From contig CAAFOA010000203.1 of NCBI GenBank assembly GCA_900764415.1, positions 1-12,381 of the forward strand: a stretch of DNA of 12,381 bases, given 5' to 3'. Of this stretch, positions 1 to 5,894 are shown one piece after another. The notes under the pieces are model-generated. The model was not told the DNA's origin. It worked only from the letters and a program-made list of their open reading frames with translations, and ran no database searches. The number at the start of each line of letters is the position of its first letter. Position 1 is the stretch's first letter. The stretch comes from an uncultured Collinsella sp. Its GTDB lineage: Bacteria; Actinomycetota; Coriobacteriia; Coriobacteriales; Coriobacteriaceae. The position numbers and the translations under genes were made by a program.

Positions 1-19
1 AGATGTGTATAAGAGACAG
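1..19 (+). other. Tn5/Nextera mosaic-end adapter remnant
   Basis: The first 19 bases, AGATGTGTATAAGAGACAG, are identical to the Tn5 transposase mosaic end used in tagmentation libraries. It sits exactly at the left edge, as expected for an untrimmed read end that entered the assembly. It is not a biological transposon end, because no transposase or second end is present. The true genomic sequence starts at about base 20. Confidence 0.96.
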
Positions 20-214
20 GTCCGAGGACGCGTTGGAAAGTTAACCCCTACCGAGCCCTGGGCATTCTTGGCTGTGTTCGAACAAGCAACTCAACATATA
101 TATCTGAATTTGGATGGGAGGGGCTTGTTGCTGGTAGGGGCGTTGAAGCGTGAGTGAATCTTTGGGATGCGTGGCGCCTTGGGTTGGGGCGATGCTTTGG
201 GATGAGGTTCTTAC
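20..214. other. Non-coding stretch downstream of the TetR gene, with a nested inverted repeat
   Basis: I see no credible gene here; the open frames lack family features and have odd, Pro/Arg/Ser-rich composition. It contains a nested inverted repeat. The outer arms are CCCCTACC (45-52) and GGTAGGGG (133-140). The inner arms are AACAAGC (81-87) and GCTTGTT (123-129), around an AT-rich centre (ATATATAT). Arm spacing is asymmetric and there is no T-tract, so it is not a standard intrinsic terminator for the minus-strand operon that ends at 215. It could be a structured 3' end or chance. Confidence 0.4.
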
Positions 215-754
215 TTAGTTGAAGAGGGGTTTTATGGCTGAGAGGTAGTCTTTGGCTACGTCCTCTTTTGGGGCTTGGAAGTTGTGCCAGGCCCACCATT
301 GGACGGTGGCTACGAAGCTTGAGGCTATGTGGTGTAGTAAGAAACTGCGGTCCATGGTGGCTGCTGGGCCTGCGGGGTCGACGGGGACGGTTTCGGCTGC
401 TCGGGACATGATGGTCTTACGTAGACAGTCGGCGAAGACGCGTGAGCCGGCGCCGGCTACGAGGGCTCGAACGCCCTGGCGGCGCTCCCAGAGGTTGTTG
501 AGGATATGCTCGACCTGCACGAGCGGATCATCGAGGGGCGTACCGTCATCGTCGAGGGCATGGGTGCAGATATCGCACACGAGCTCAGCGAGTAGGTCAT
601 CTTTGCTCTTGAAGAGGCCGTAGAACGTGGCCCGACCCACATGGGCGCGAGCGATGATGTCACCGACGGTGATCTTGCCGTAGTCCTCTTCGCGCAGCAG
701 CTCGGAGAACGCCGCGACGATCGCAGCGCGGCTTTTTGCCTTGCGGGCATCCAT
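215..754 (-). CDS. TetR-family transcriptional regulator
   Basis: A 179-residue DNA-binding repressor-type protein. The N-terminal 60 residues fit the TetR helix-turn-helix: an amphipathic first helix (residues 8-20), then ITVGDIIARAHVG and the recognition helix with RATFYGLF (about 41-48), followed by KSKDDLL. The C-terminal ligand domain is not recognisable to a specific subgroup; it ends with a Trp-rich helix (QWWAWHNF). I chose the Met at 754 because upstream residues in the same frame are a shadow of larC and the HTH begins normally from here. It starts 2 bases after the larC stop with only a weak ribosome site, so it is probably translationally coupled to larC. Being last in the larB-larC unit suggests it may control that unit, possibly through the inverted repeat at 2518-2551; this is inference. 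Its ligand is unknown. Confidence 0.9.
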   Translation of the reverse strand: MDARKAKSRAAIVAAFSELLREEDYGKITVGDIIARAHVGRATFYGLFKSKDDLLAELVCDICTHALDDDGTPLDDPLVQVEHILNNLWERRQGVRALVAGAGSRVFADCLRKTIMSRAAETVPVDPAGPAATMDRSFLLHHIASSFVATVQWWAWHNFQAPKEDVAKDYLSAIKPLFN

Positions 755-756
755 GG

Positions 757-1680
757 CTATGCGTCCGCGTGAACGAGCAGGCAGCGGAGCGTACCGGAGC
801 AACCTTCGTAGGGGCGTTTGCCGGCGCCGTAGCCGACGGCTTCGATGCGGTAGCGTGAGGGCAGTTGGTCGGACGTGCGCAGCGCGGTGACGATGGCGGC
901 GCCCGTCGGCGTCACGAGCTCGCCGGCGACCGGTGCAGGCGTGAGGGCGATATTGCCCGCCTGGCACAGGTTGACGACAGCGGGGACGGGAATGGGCATG
1001 AGGCCGTGGGCACAGTGGATGGTGCCGTGACCCTCGGAGAGCGACTCGACCACGATGTCCTCAATACCAAGGTCGTCGAGGCAGATGGCGACAGAGCAGA
1101 CGTCGACGATGGAGTCGACGGCGCCCACCTCGTGAAACAGGACGGTGTCGGGCGTTTTGCCGTGAGCCTTGGCCTCGGCAGCGGCGAGTACGGAAAAAAT
1201 GGCGAGGGCGCGACGCTTGGCGCCATCGCTTAGCTGCGAGCCGTCGATGATGGCTGTGACGTCCGCCAAAGAACGGTGGTGATGGTGGTGGGCGTGATGA
1301 TGGCCCTCGTGGCCATGACCGTGGGCCTCATGGTCATGGTCGTGGTTGTGTGTGTGCTCGTGTTCGTGCTCATCATGGTCATGATGGTGGTGCTCATGCT
1401 CGTGCGTATGCTCGGCAGCTGCTTCGTTGCCGTAGAGCCAGGCCATATCGTGATCGTGGTTCTCGAGCTCCTCTGCAAGCTGGACGTCGAAATCGCAGGC
1501 GTCGATGCCATGCTTGTTTGCACGCGTGACGGCGATCGAAAAGCCGTCGACCGGCAGCGTGGCGAGCTGTTCGCGCAGGTGTTCCTCGCTGGCGCCCAGG
1601 TCGAGCAGGGCCGCGACGGTCATATCGCCGCTGATGCCCGAGGTGCCGTCGATGATAAGCGTATGCTGATGGTTGGACAT
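757..1680 (-). CDS. larC: LarC-type nickel insertion protein, LarC1 part only, with His-rich insert
   Basis: LarC is the CTP-dependent cyclometallase that inserts nickel into the pincer nucleotide cofactor made by LarB and LarE. The 307-residue product shows the LarC N-terminal signature DGTSGISGDM (11-20), FHEVGAVDSIVD (182-193), a segment with MPIPVPA, and LVTPTGAA (255-262). Residues 91-135 are a metal-binding-type tract with 26 His in 45 residues, mixed with Asp, Glu and Gly. Full LarC proteins continue for roughly 100-150 residues as LarC2; here the frame stops right after the LarC1 core (CLLVHADA) and tetR follows at once. In Lactiplantibacillus plantarum LarC1 and LarC2 are joined by programmed frameshifting, but I see no LarC2 sequence in the other frames. 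larB lies 10 bases upstream; the AAGGAG site overlaps the larB stop. No larE or larA is in the window, so the enzyme using the cofactor is unknown. Confidence 0.9.
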   Translation of the reverse strand: MSNHQHTLIIDGTSGISGDMTVAALLDLGASEEHLREQLATLPVDGFSIAVTRANKHGIDACDFDVQLAEELENHDHDMAWLYGNEAAAEHTHEHEHHHHDHDEHEHEHTHNHDHDHEAHGHGHEGHHHAHHHHHRSLADVTAIIDGSQLSDGAKRRALAIFSVLAAAEAKAHGKTPDTVLFHEVGAVDSIVDVCSVAICLDDLGIEDIVVESLSEGHGTIHCAHGLMPIPVPAVVNLCQAGNIALTPAPVAGELVTPTGAAIVTALRTSDQLPSRYRIEAVGYGAGKRPYEGCSGTLRCLLVHADA

Positions 1681-1690
1681 GGAATGCTCC

Positions 1691-2473
1691 TTAACGGGCG
1701 CGGGGTGTGCCGGCGCTCAGATGGTTGATAAGACTTGCCTGGTAGGCGGCACCAAAGCCGTTGTCGATATTGACGACCGAAACGCCGCTGGCGCAGGAGT
1801 TGAGCATGGCGAGTAGCGCGGCTACGCCACCAAAGCTCGCGCCGTAACCCACGCTGGTGGGAACGGCGATGACCGGACAGCTCACCAGGCCGCCGACAAC
1901 GCTCGCCAGTGCGCCCTCCATGCCGGCAATGGCGATGACCACCTGTGCCTGGGCAAGCTCCTCGGCATGCGCGAGCAGACGGTGCAGGCCGGCGACACCC
2001 ACGTCGTAGAGGCGGTCGACCTCGTTGCCATAGAACTCGGCCGTCAATGCGGCTTCCTCGGCGACGGGCAGGTCGCTCGTGCCGGCGCAGGCGACGACGA
2101 TGCGTCCGTTGCCGGTAGGGGAGGGCTTGTCTCCCACGAGGGCGAGCTGTGCGTCCGGGACATATCCCAGGTCGATGCCGTTGTCGAGGAGCTCCGAGGT
2201 GCGGTCTGCCTTTTCGGCGTCCAGGCGCGTGACCAGGATGCGCTCCTGGCCGGCATCGTGCAGCGCTTCGATAATGGCGGCAATCTGCTCGGCGGTTTTA
2301 CCGGCGCCGTAGACAACCTCGCCGGCTCCCTGGCGCACCCCGCGCGAAAGATCGAGCTGCGCAAAACCCAGATCGGCGGTTGGCGCCGTCTGGATGCGCG
2401 TAAGCGCGTCGGCAGGGGCGACTGATCCGCCGGCAACATCGCTCAGCAGCTGCTCAAGATCTCGCTTATCCAT
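1691..2473 (-). CDS. larB: LarB, pyridinium-3,5-biscarboxylic acid mononucleotide synthase
   Basis: LarB carboxylates the pyridinium ring of nicotinic acid adenine dinucleotide and releases AMP, the first step to the nickel-pincer cofactor. The 260-residue product has the N-terminal LarB motif SRGVRQGAGEVVYGAGKT (43-60) and a C-terminal PurE-like domain (about 124-245) with AGTSDLPVAEEA, AGMEGALASVVGGL, AVPTSVGYG and NIDNGFGAA. Length is usual for the family. I start at the ATG at 2473, which has GAAGGGA about 7 bases upstream; a GTG 11 codons earlier lies inside the leader and lacks such a site. It is first in a larB-larC-tetR unit, with a candidate promoter and an 11-bp inverted repeat in front. 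Confidence 0.93.
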   Translation of the reverse strand: MDKRDLEQLLSDVAGGSVAPADALTRIQTAPTADLGFAQLDLSRGVRQGAGEVVYGAGKTAEQIAAIIEALHDAGQERILVTRLDAEKADRTSELLDNGIDLGYVPDAQLALVGDKPSPTGNGRIVVACAGTSDLPVAEEAALTAEFYGNEVDRLYDVGVAGLHRLLAHAEELAQAQVVIAIAGMEGALASVVGGLVSCPVIAVPTSVGYGASFGGVAALLAMLNSCASGVSVVNIDNGFGAAYQASLINHLSAGTPRAR

Positions 2474-2517
2474 ATATGTTCCCTTCGACGGCGCAAAGTC
2501 TAGCACTCAAAGGGTAT

Positions 2518-2551
2518 GTTTCCGAACACTAAGACAAAATTGTTCGGAAAC
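2518..2551. promoter_or_regulatory. Perfect 11-bp inverted repeat in the larB leader (candidate operator)
   Basis: GTTTCCGAACA (2518-2528) and TGTTCGGAAAC (2541-2551) are exact reverse complements separated by 12 AT-rich bases. Neither side is followed by a T-tract, so a terminator is unlikely. It overlaps the candidate -10 box and the expected start point of the larB transcript, a typical place for a repressor site. The TetR protein at the end of the operon is an obvious candidate binder, but this is inference. Confidence 0.6.
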
Positions 2552-2578
2552 TATAGGACAGACTGATTCAATTGTTAG
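2550..2578 (-). promoter_or_regulatory. Candidate larB promoter
   Basis: Reading the minus strand, CTAACA (2578-2573, 4 of 6 to the -35 consensus) is followed after 17 bases by TATAGT (2555-2550, 5 of 6 to the -10 consensus). The start point would fall near 2543, inside the inverted repeat, about 70 bases before the larB ATG. It lies between serB and larB, so larB-larC-tetR may be transcribed separately from serB. Confidence 0.45.
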
Positions 2579-2587
2579 ACGGATCGG

Positions 2588-3223
2588 CTAGTCACGCAGG
2601 ATGATGTCCATGGCGAGCATCAGGTTTCGCTCGTCGATGGCAAACGGGGCGGCTTCGCGCGTCTTGGGCTTGGCACAAAACGCGATGCCCGTGCCCGCGG
2701 CCTGGATCATGGGGATGTCGTTTGCCCCGTCGCCAATAGCGACCGTGTGGGCCATGTCGACGCCGCACTCAACTGCCCAGTCCAGCAGCTGGATGAGCTT
2801 GGATTCCTTGGTCACAATGTTTGCCGCCAGCTTGCCGGTGAGCTTGCCGTCCACGACCTCCAGGCGGTTAGCGAGGCAAAAGTCGATGCCCGCGGCGGCC
2901 ACGATCTTGTCGGCGACCTCGTGAAAGCCGCCGCTTACCACGCCAACCTTCCAGCCCTTGCTGTGTGCCGAGCGCACAAGCTCCAGCGCGCCGGGGGTAA
3001 ATGTCACGCGCTCAAAGGTGCGTTCGAACACGCTCTCATCCAAGCCGGCAAGCAGCCCCACGCGCTCTTCGAGCGCCTGCTTAAAGTCAAGCTCGCCGCG
3101 CATGGCGCGCTCAGTGATCTTCGCCACTTGCTGGCCTACGCCGGCCTCCTCGCCCAACAGGTCGATGACCTCCTGGTTGATGAGCGTGGAGTCGATATCC
3201 ATAACGATGAGGCGTGCAGTCAT
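2588..3223 (-). CDS. serB: Phosphoserine phosphatase SerB
   Basis: Dephosphorylates L-3-phosphoserine to L-serine, the last step of the phosphorylated serine pathway; cytosolic HAD-superfamily enzyme. The 211-residue product has all four HAD motifs: MDIDSTL with nucleophile Asp9 and acid Asp11, VVSGG with Ser97, the motif III Lys in VTKESK (about 142), and GDGANDIPM (164-172). The cap domain sits between motifs I and II (about residues 15-75). It is the short form without the N-terminal extension of the E. coli enzyme. The start at 3223 is supported by GGAAAGG upstream and by its distance to motif I; an earlier in-frame ATG adds 15 residues with no family support. It is divergent from aspS. 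Confidence 0.95.
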   Translation of the reverse strand: MTARLIVMDIDSTLINQEVIDLLGEEAGVGQQVAKITERAMRGELDFKQALEERVGLLAGLDESVFERTFERVTFTPGALELVRSAHSKGWKVGVVSGGFHEVADKIVAAAGIDFCLANRLEVVDGKLTGKLAANIVTKESKLIQLLDWAVECGVDMAHTVAIGDGANDIPMIQAAGTGIAFCAKPKTREAAPFAIDERNLMLAMDIILRD

Positions 3224-3363
3224 GGCGGGCCTTTCCGAGTGCAGTTGTGTTGGGGCACATTGTCGCACGCGGCGCGCCTTGGCGACGGCCGCGGTGCGTC
3301 AATTGTTTCGTCTCCGTCAAGTCTTTGGGCAGGAGCCACTTTTCCGCGGTACATCGACACAGG

Positions 3364-3374
3364 TGCGATAAGAT
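3364..3374 (+). promoter_or_regulatory. Possible aspS extended -10 promoter element
   Basis: TGCGATAAGAT contains a TG extended -10 dinucleotide and an A/T-rich -10-like core (GATAAG or TAAGAT). No good -35 box lies 16-18 bases upstream. It would place the transcript start about 100 bases before aspS, leaving room for the leader stem-loop. Weak call based on sequence resemblance only. Confidence 0.28.
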
Positions 3375-3416
3375 AGAACGCCATGTCTGGCTGCGCGGTT
3401 TACGCAGGCTGGGCAA

Positions 3417-3458
3417 ATCTGTACGACGCCGCCCGGAACGACACGGGGCGGCACAGAT
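3417..3458 (+). promoter_or_regulatory. Stem-loop in the aspS leader, just before the ribosome binding site
   Basis: ATCTGT (3417-3422) pairs with ACAGAT (3453-3458), and GCCGCCC (3428-3434) pairs with GGGCGGC (3446-3452), with a 5-base bulge on the 5' side and an 11-base loop. The 13 pairs, 7 of them all G-C, end 5 bases before the AAGGAGG at 3464-3470. It has no T-tract and no T-box consensus. It might influence aspS translation or mRNA stability. Confidence 0.5.
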
Positions 3459-3479
3459 CCATAAAGGAGGATCACTGGT

Positions 3480-5267
3480 ATGAGCCAGACCCGTCCCATC
3501 GATGAGCATTCCATGCACACCCGTACCTGCGGCGAGCTTCGCTTCGAGAACGTGGGCGAAGAGGTCACCCTCACCGGTTGGGTGAGCCGTCGCCGCGACC
3601 ACGGCGGCCTTATTTTCTGCGACCTTCGCGACCGCGAGGGCATCACGCAGCTCACCTTCGACCCCGAGCACTCCGACGGCGATGCCTTTAAGATCGCCGA
3701 GACTATGCGTCCCGAGTGGCCCATCAAGATTCACGGCGTCGTGCGCGCCCGTGGCGAGGAGACCACCAACACCAAGCTCGCGACCGGCGAGATCGAGGTC
3801 CTGACCGACCACGCCGAGGTGCTCAACACGTCCGTCACCCCGCCGTTCCAGATCGAGGACGGCATCGAGACCAGCGAGGACACCCGCCTGCGCTATCGCT
3901 ATCTGGACCTCCGCCGTCCCGAGATGATGGCCAACCTCAAGCTGCGCTCCGACTTTACCTTTGCCATTCGCGAGGCGCTGCACAACCGTGAGTTCATGGA
4001 GGTCGAGACGCCCTCCCTGTTTAAGTCTACGCCCGAGGGCGCCCGCGACTTCATTGTTCCCAGCCGCATCCAGCCGGGCAACTTCTACGCCCTGCCGCAG
4101 TCCCCGCAGCTCCTGAAGCAGCTGCTCATGGTTGGTGGCGTCGAGCGCTACTATCAGGTTGCCAAGTGCTTCCGCGACGAGGACCTGCGTGCCGACCGTC
4201 AGCCCGAGTTCACTCAGGTCGATATCGAGATGTCCTTCGTGGACCAGAACGACGTTATGAGCGCGCTCGAAGAGGTCCTGGCCGATGCCTTCGGCCGCAT
4301 GGGTGTCGAGATGCCCACGCCGCTGCGTCGCATGGACTACTGGGAGGCCATGGACACCTATGGCTCCGACAAGCCCGATACCCGCTACGGCATGCACCTG
4401 GTCGACCTGACCGACATCTTCGCCAACTCCAAGTTCAAGGTCTTTGCGACCGCCGCAAACGAGGAGGGCTCTGTCGTCAAGGCCATCAACGCCAAGGGCC
4501 CCGGTGCCTGGGCACGTGCCAAGATCGATAAGCTTGCCGGCGTGGCCTCCACGTTTGGCGCCAAGGGTCTGGCCTGGATCGCCTTCCGCGAGGACGGCTC
4601 CATCAACAGCCCCATCGTCAAGTTCTTCTCGGACGAGGAGATGGCCGCTCTGCGCGAGCGCATGGATGTCGAGCCCGGCGACCTTGTGATGTTCGCCGCC
4701 GGCCCGCGCCTGCTCTCCGACGAGATTCTGGGCGGCATGCGTTCTCACATGGCCAATGCGCTCGAGATCAAGCGCGAGGGCCACGACTTCCTGTGGGTCG
4801 TCAACTTCCCGCTGTTCCACTGGGATGAGGACCGCAAGGCTTACGCTGCCGAGCACCAGCCGTTCACTCTGCCGACCGAGACCGACATCGCCAAGATCGA
4901 GGCCGACCCGTTGGCAGCCGGTTCGTGCACCTACTACTTTGTCATGGACGGCTTTGAGGCCGGCGGCGGCGGCATGCGTATCCACAACGACGAGATGCAG
5001 ATGTCCATGCTCAAGCTCCTGGGCTTTACCGAGGAGCGCGCCGAGTCTCAGTTTGGCTTCCTCATGGAGGCGCTCAAGTTTGGTGCGCCCCCGATGGGCG
5101 GTTTTGCTCTGGGCCTGGACCGCGTGTGCATGCTGCTCACCGGCTCCGACTCCATCCGCGACGTCATGGCGTTCCCCAAGACGGCCAGCGGCTCCGACCT
5201 TATGTCGGGTGCTCCTAGTGCCGTTTCCGGCGCCCAGCTCAAGGACGTCAGCCTGCGCCTGATGTAG
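3480..5267 (+). CDS. aspS: Aspartyl-tRNA synthetase AspS
   Basis: Charges tRNA with aspartate; cytosolic class IIb synthetase. The 595-residue product has the bacterial order: OB-fold anticodon domain (about 15-120), catalytic core with motif 1 (VETPSL... about 175-190), motif 2 (FRDEDLRADRQPEFTQVD, 231-248), the bacterial GAD insertion (about 305-425), EAGGGGMRIH (493-502), and motif 3 GGFALGLDR (540-548). AAGGAGG at 3464-3470 lies 9 bases before the chosen ATG. Family members usually start at the equivalent of Met12 (MHTRTCGEL), so the first 11 residues are a short extension or the real start is 3513. His41 in RRRDHGG is the position where E. coli has Leu and non-discriminating enzymes have His, which would suit an organism making Asn-tRNA by the GatCAB route (inference). 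It is monocistronic and ends in a strong terminator. Confidence 0.97.
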   Translation: MSQTRPIDEHSMHTRTCGELRFENVGEEVTLTGWVSRRRDHGGLIFCDLRDREGITQLTFDPEHSDGDAFKIAETMRPEWPIKIHGVVRARGEETTNTKLATGEIEVLTDHAEVLNTSVTPPFQIEDGIETSEDTRLRYRYLDLRRPEMMANLKLRSDFTFAIREALHNREFMEVETPSLFKSTPEGARDFIVPSRIQPGNFYALPQSPQLLKQLLMVGGVERYYQVAKCFRDEDLRADRQPEFTQVDIEMSFVDQNDVMSALEEVLADAFGRMGVEMPTPLRRMDYWEAMDTYGSDKPDTRYGMHLVDLTDIFANSKFKVFATAANEEGSVVKAINAKGPGAWARAKIDKLAGVASTFGAKGLAWIAFREDGSINSPIVKFFSDEEMAALRERMDVEPGDLVMFAAGPRLLSDEILGGMRSHMANALEIKREGHDFLWVVNFPLFHWDEDRKAYAAEHQPFTLPTETDIAKIEADPLAAGSCTYYFVMDGFEAGGGGMRIHNDEMQMSMLKLLGFTEERAESQFGFLMEALKFGAPPMGGFALGLDRVCMLLTGSDSIRDVMAFPKTASGSDLMSGAPSAVSGAQLKDVSLRLM

Positions 5268-5290
5268 GCGAGCGGCTACCTATTGCCAGC

Positions 5291-5325
5291 AACGAGGGAA
5301 GGACGTGTGCCTTCCCTCGTTTTTT
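5291..5325 (+). terminator. Intrinsic terminator of aspS
   Basis: AACGAGGGAAGG (5291-5302) and CCTTCCCTCGTT (5310-5321) form a perfect 12-bp stem with a 7-base loop, followed directly by a T-run to 5325. It starts 24 bases after the aspS stop codon and separates aspS from the HPr gene. Confidence 0.92.
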
Positions 5326-5350
5326 GTGAGACGGGGGTGCGCCGGTAACG

Positions 5351-5356
5351 TACAAT
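5351..5356 (+). promoter_or_regulatory. Possible -10 box of the HPr gene
   Basis: TACAAT matches 5 of 6 positions of the -10 consensus and lies 54 bases before the chosen start, after the aspS terminator, so a promoter is expected here. The -35 side is poor (GTGAGA at 19-base spacing or TTGTGA at 21). Confidence 0.35.
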
Positions 5357-5410
5357 AACTACCACGTGGCTGGGTTTGCCGGCCGAATGTGCGATGTCGT
5401 GGGAGGGGAC

Positions 5411-5659
5411 ATGGTCGAGTTTACGAAGACGATTAAAGATCCGTTGGGACTGCATGCCCGCCCGGTTGCGCTGCTCTATGACATCATTGCCAAGCATCGT
5501 AGCGACGTGTCGGTCAGCATCGGCGACCGCCACACGGATGGCCGCGATGTTATGGGCCTCATGGCTCTCTACGGCGAGTGCGGCGAGGACATCATCTTCC
5601 GCGTTTCGGGCGTGGATGAGGCCTCCTGCGTCACGTCGATCAGAAACCTCTCGCTCTAA
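5411..5659 (+). CDS. ptsH: HPr-family phosphocarrier protein with Asp at position 46
   Basis: HPr carries phosphate from PEP-dependent Enzyme I to sugar-specific EIIA proteins. The 82-residue product has the usual length and the active-site motif GLHARP with His15 and Arg17. At the regulatory site the family pattern K-S-I-M-G is R-D-V-M-G: residue 46, normally the Ser phosphorylated by HPr kinase, is Asp (codon GAT at 5546-5548). In Bacillus subtilis an engineered S46D mimics phosphoserine-HPr, so this protein may sit in a locked state or work outside sugar transport. I start at 5411 because GGGAGGGG lies just upstream and the family begins here; an upstream in-frame ATG adds 15 unrelated residues. 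No Enzyme I or EII gene is adjacent; the gene stands alone between two terminators. A Chr/NPr-type paralogue is the alternative reading. Confidence 0.9.
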   Translation: MVEFTKTIKDPLGLHARPVALLYDIIAKHRSDVSVSIGDRHTDGRDVMGLMALYGECGEDIIFRVSGVDEASCVTSIRNLSL

Positions 5660-5670
5660 CCTCAACAATG

Positions 5671-5698
5671 TGACAAGGGGACAGTCCCCTTTGTTGCA
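5671..5698. repeat. REP-like palindrome
   Basis: ACAAGGGGA (5673-5681) and TCCCCTTTGT (5685-5694) pair around CAG, with one unpaired T. The core GGGGACAGTCCCC is very like short palindromes scattered between genes in many anaerobic bacteria, and the flanking TGTGACAA fits that type. It lies 11 bases after the HPr stop codon and has no T-run of its own, so it may help 3'-end formation but is not a classic terminator. Genome-wide copy number cannot be seen here. Confidence 0.55.
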
Positions 5699-5713
5699 TA
5701 AATTGGTATGACA

Positions 5714-5755
5714 AGGCACCACAAAGAGATGGTCTTTGCGGTGCCTCTTTTGTTT
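5714..5755 (+). terminator. Intrinsic terminator downstream of the HPr gene
   Basis: AGGCACCACAAAGA (5714-5727) pairs with TCTTTGCGGTGCCT (5733-5746) over 14 positions with one A-C mismatch and a 5-base loop, followed by CTTTTGTTT. It closes the HPr unit before the feo operon. Confidence 0.82.
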
Positions 5756-5798
5756 CATATAGGAAACTTTTTCGAAATCTGAATAGGGACCCTTTCCA

Positions 5799-5852
5799 AA
5801 AAGTTAACCACGTGCTAGTTTACTAAAGCGAACATAGACGTGGTTAACTTTT
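5799..5852. promoter_or_regulatory. Perfect 15-bp inverted repeat upstream of feoA
   Basis: AAAAGTTAACCACGT (5799-5813) and ACGTGGTTAACTTTT (5838-5852) are exact reverse complements around a 24-base spacer. It ends 42 bases before the first feoA and is AT-rich compared with the genes, so it probably covers the feo promoter as paired regulator sites. The hexamer GTTAAC recurs in both arms. A related AACTTTTT/AAAAAGTT pair lies at 5765-5772 and 5798-5805. I could not fix a convincing -35/-10 pair. Confidence 0.62.
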
Positions 5853-5894
5853 ATCGCGTCGATGTTGAGGACGAACTGACGTTAGGAGCCACTC

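Noticed and set aside
48..299. A small minus-strand frame of 83 codons at the left end
   Set aside because: It overlaps the 3' end of the TetR gene, is Pro/Ser/Arg-rich and has no ribosome binding site or recognisable motif.
755..967. A 71-residue N-terminal extension of the TetR protein
   Set aside because: These codons overlap the end of larC, are Arg-rich and lack homology; the TetR HTH starts normally at 754. I also checked this frame for a frameshifted LarC2 and saw none.
1276..1728. A Val/Met-rich hydrophobic plus-strand frame that looks like a membrane protein
   Set aside because: It is the complement of the His codons of larC (CAT/CAC read as ATG/GTG), so the hydrophobicity is an artefact.
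2518..2551. The larB leader inverted repeat as a terminator of serB
   Set aside because: No T-tract follows on either strand and the arms are only moderately GC-rich; an operator fits better.
3382..3501. A short leader frame of about 39 codons overlapping the aspS start
   Set aside because: There is no good ribosome binding site and no enrichment in Asp codons; the sequence is better explained by the stem-loop at 3417-3458.
3111..4985. A 624-codon open frame on the minus strand across aspS
   Set aside because: It is the antisense shadow of aspS caused by high GC codon use; the translation has repetitive Leu/Gly/Val/Asp composition and no family motif.
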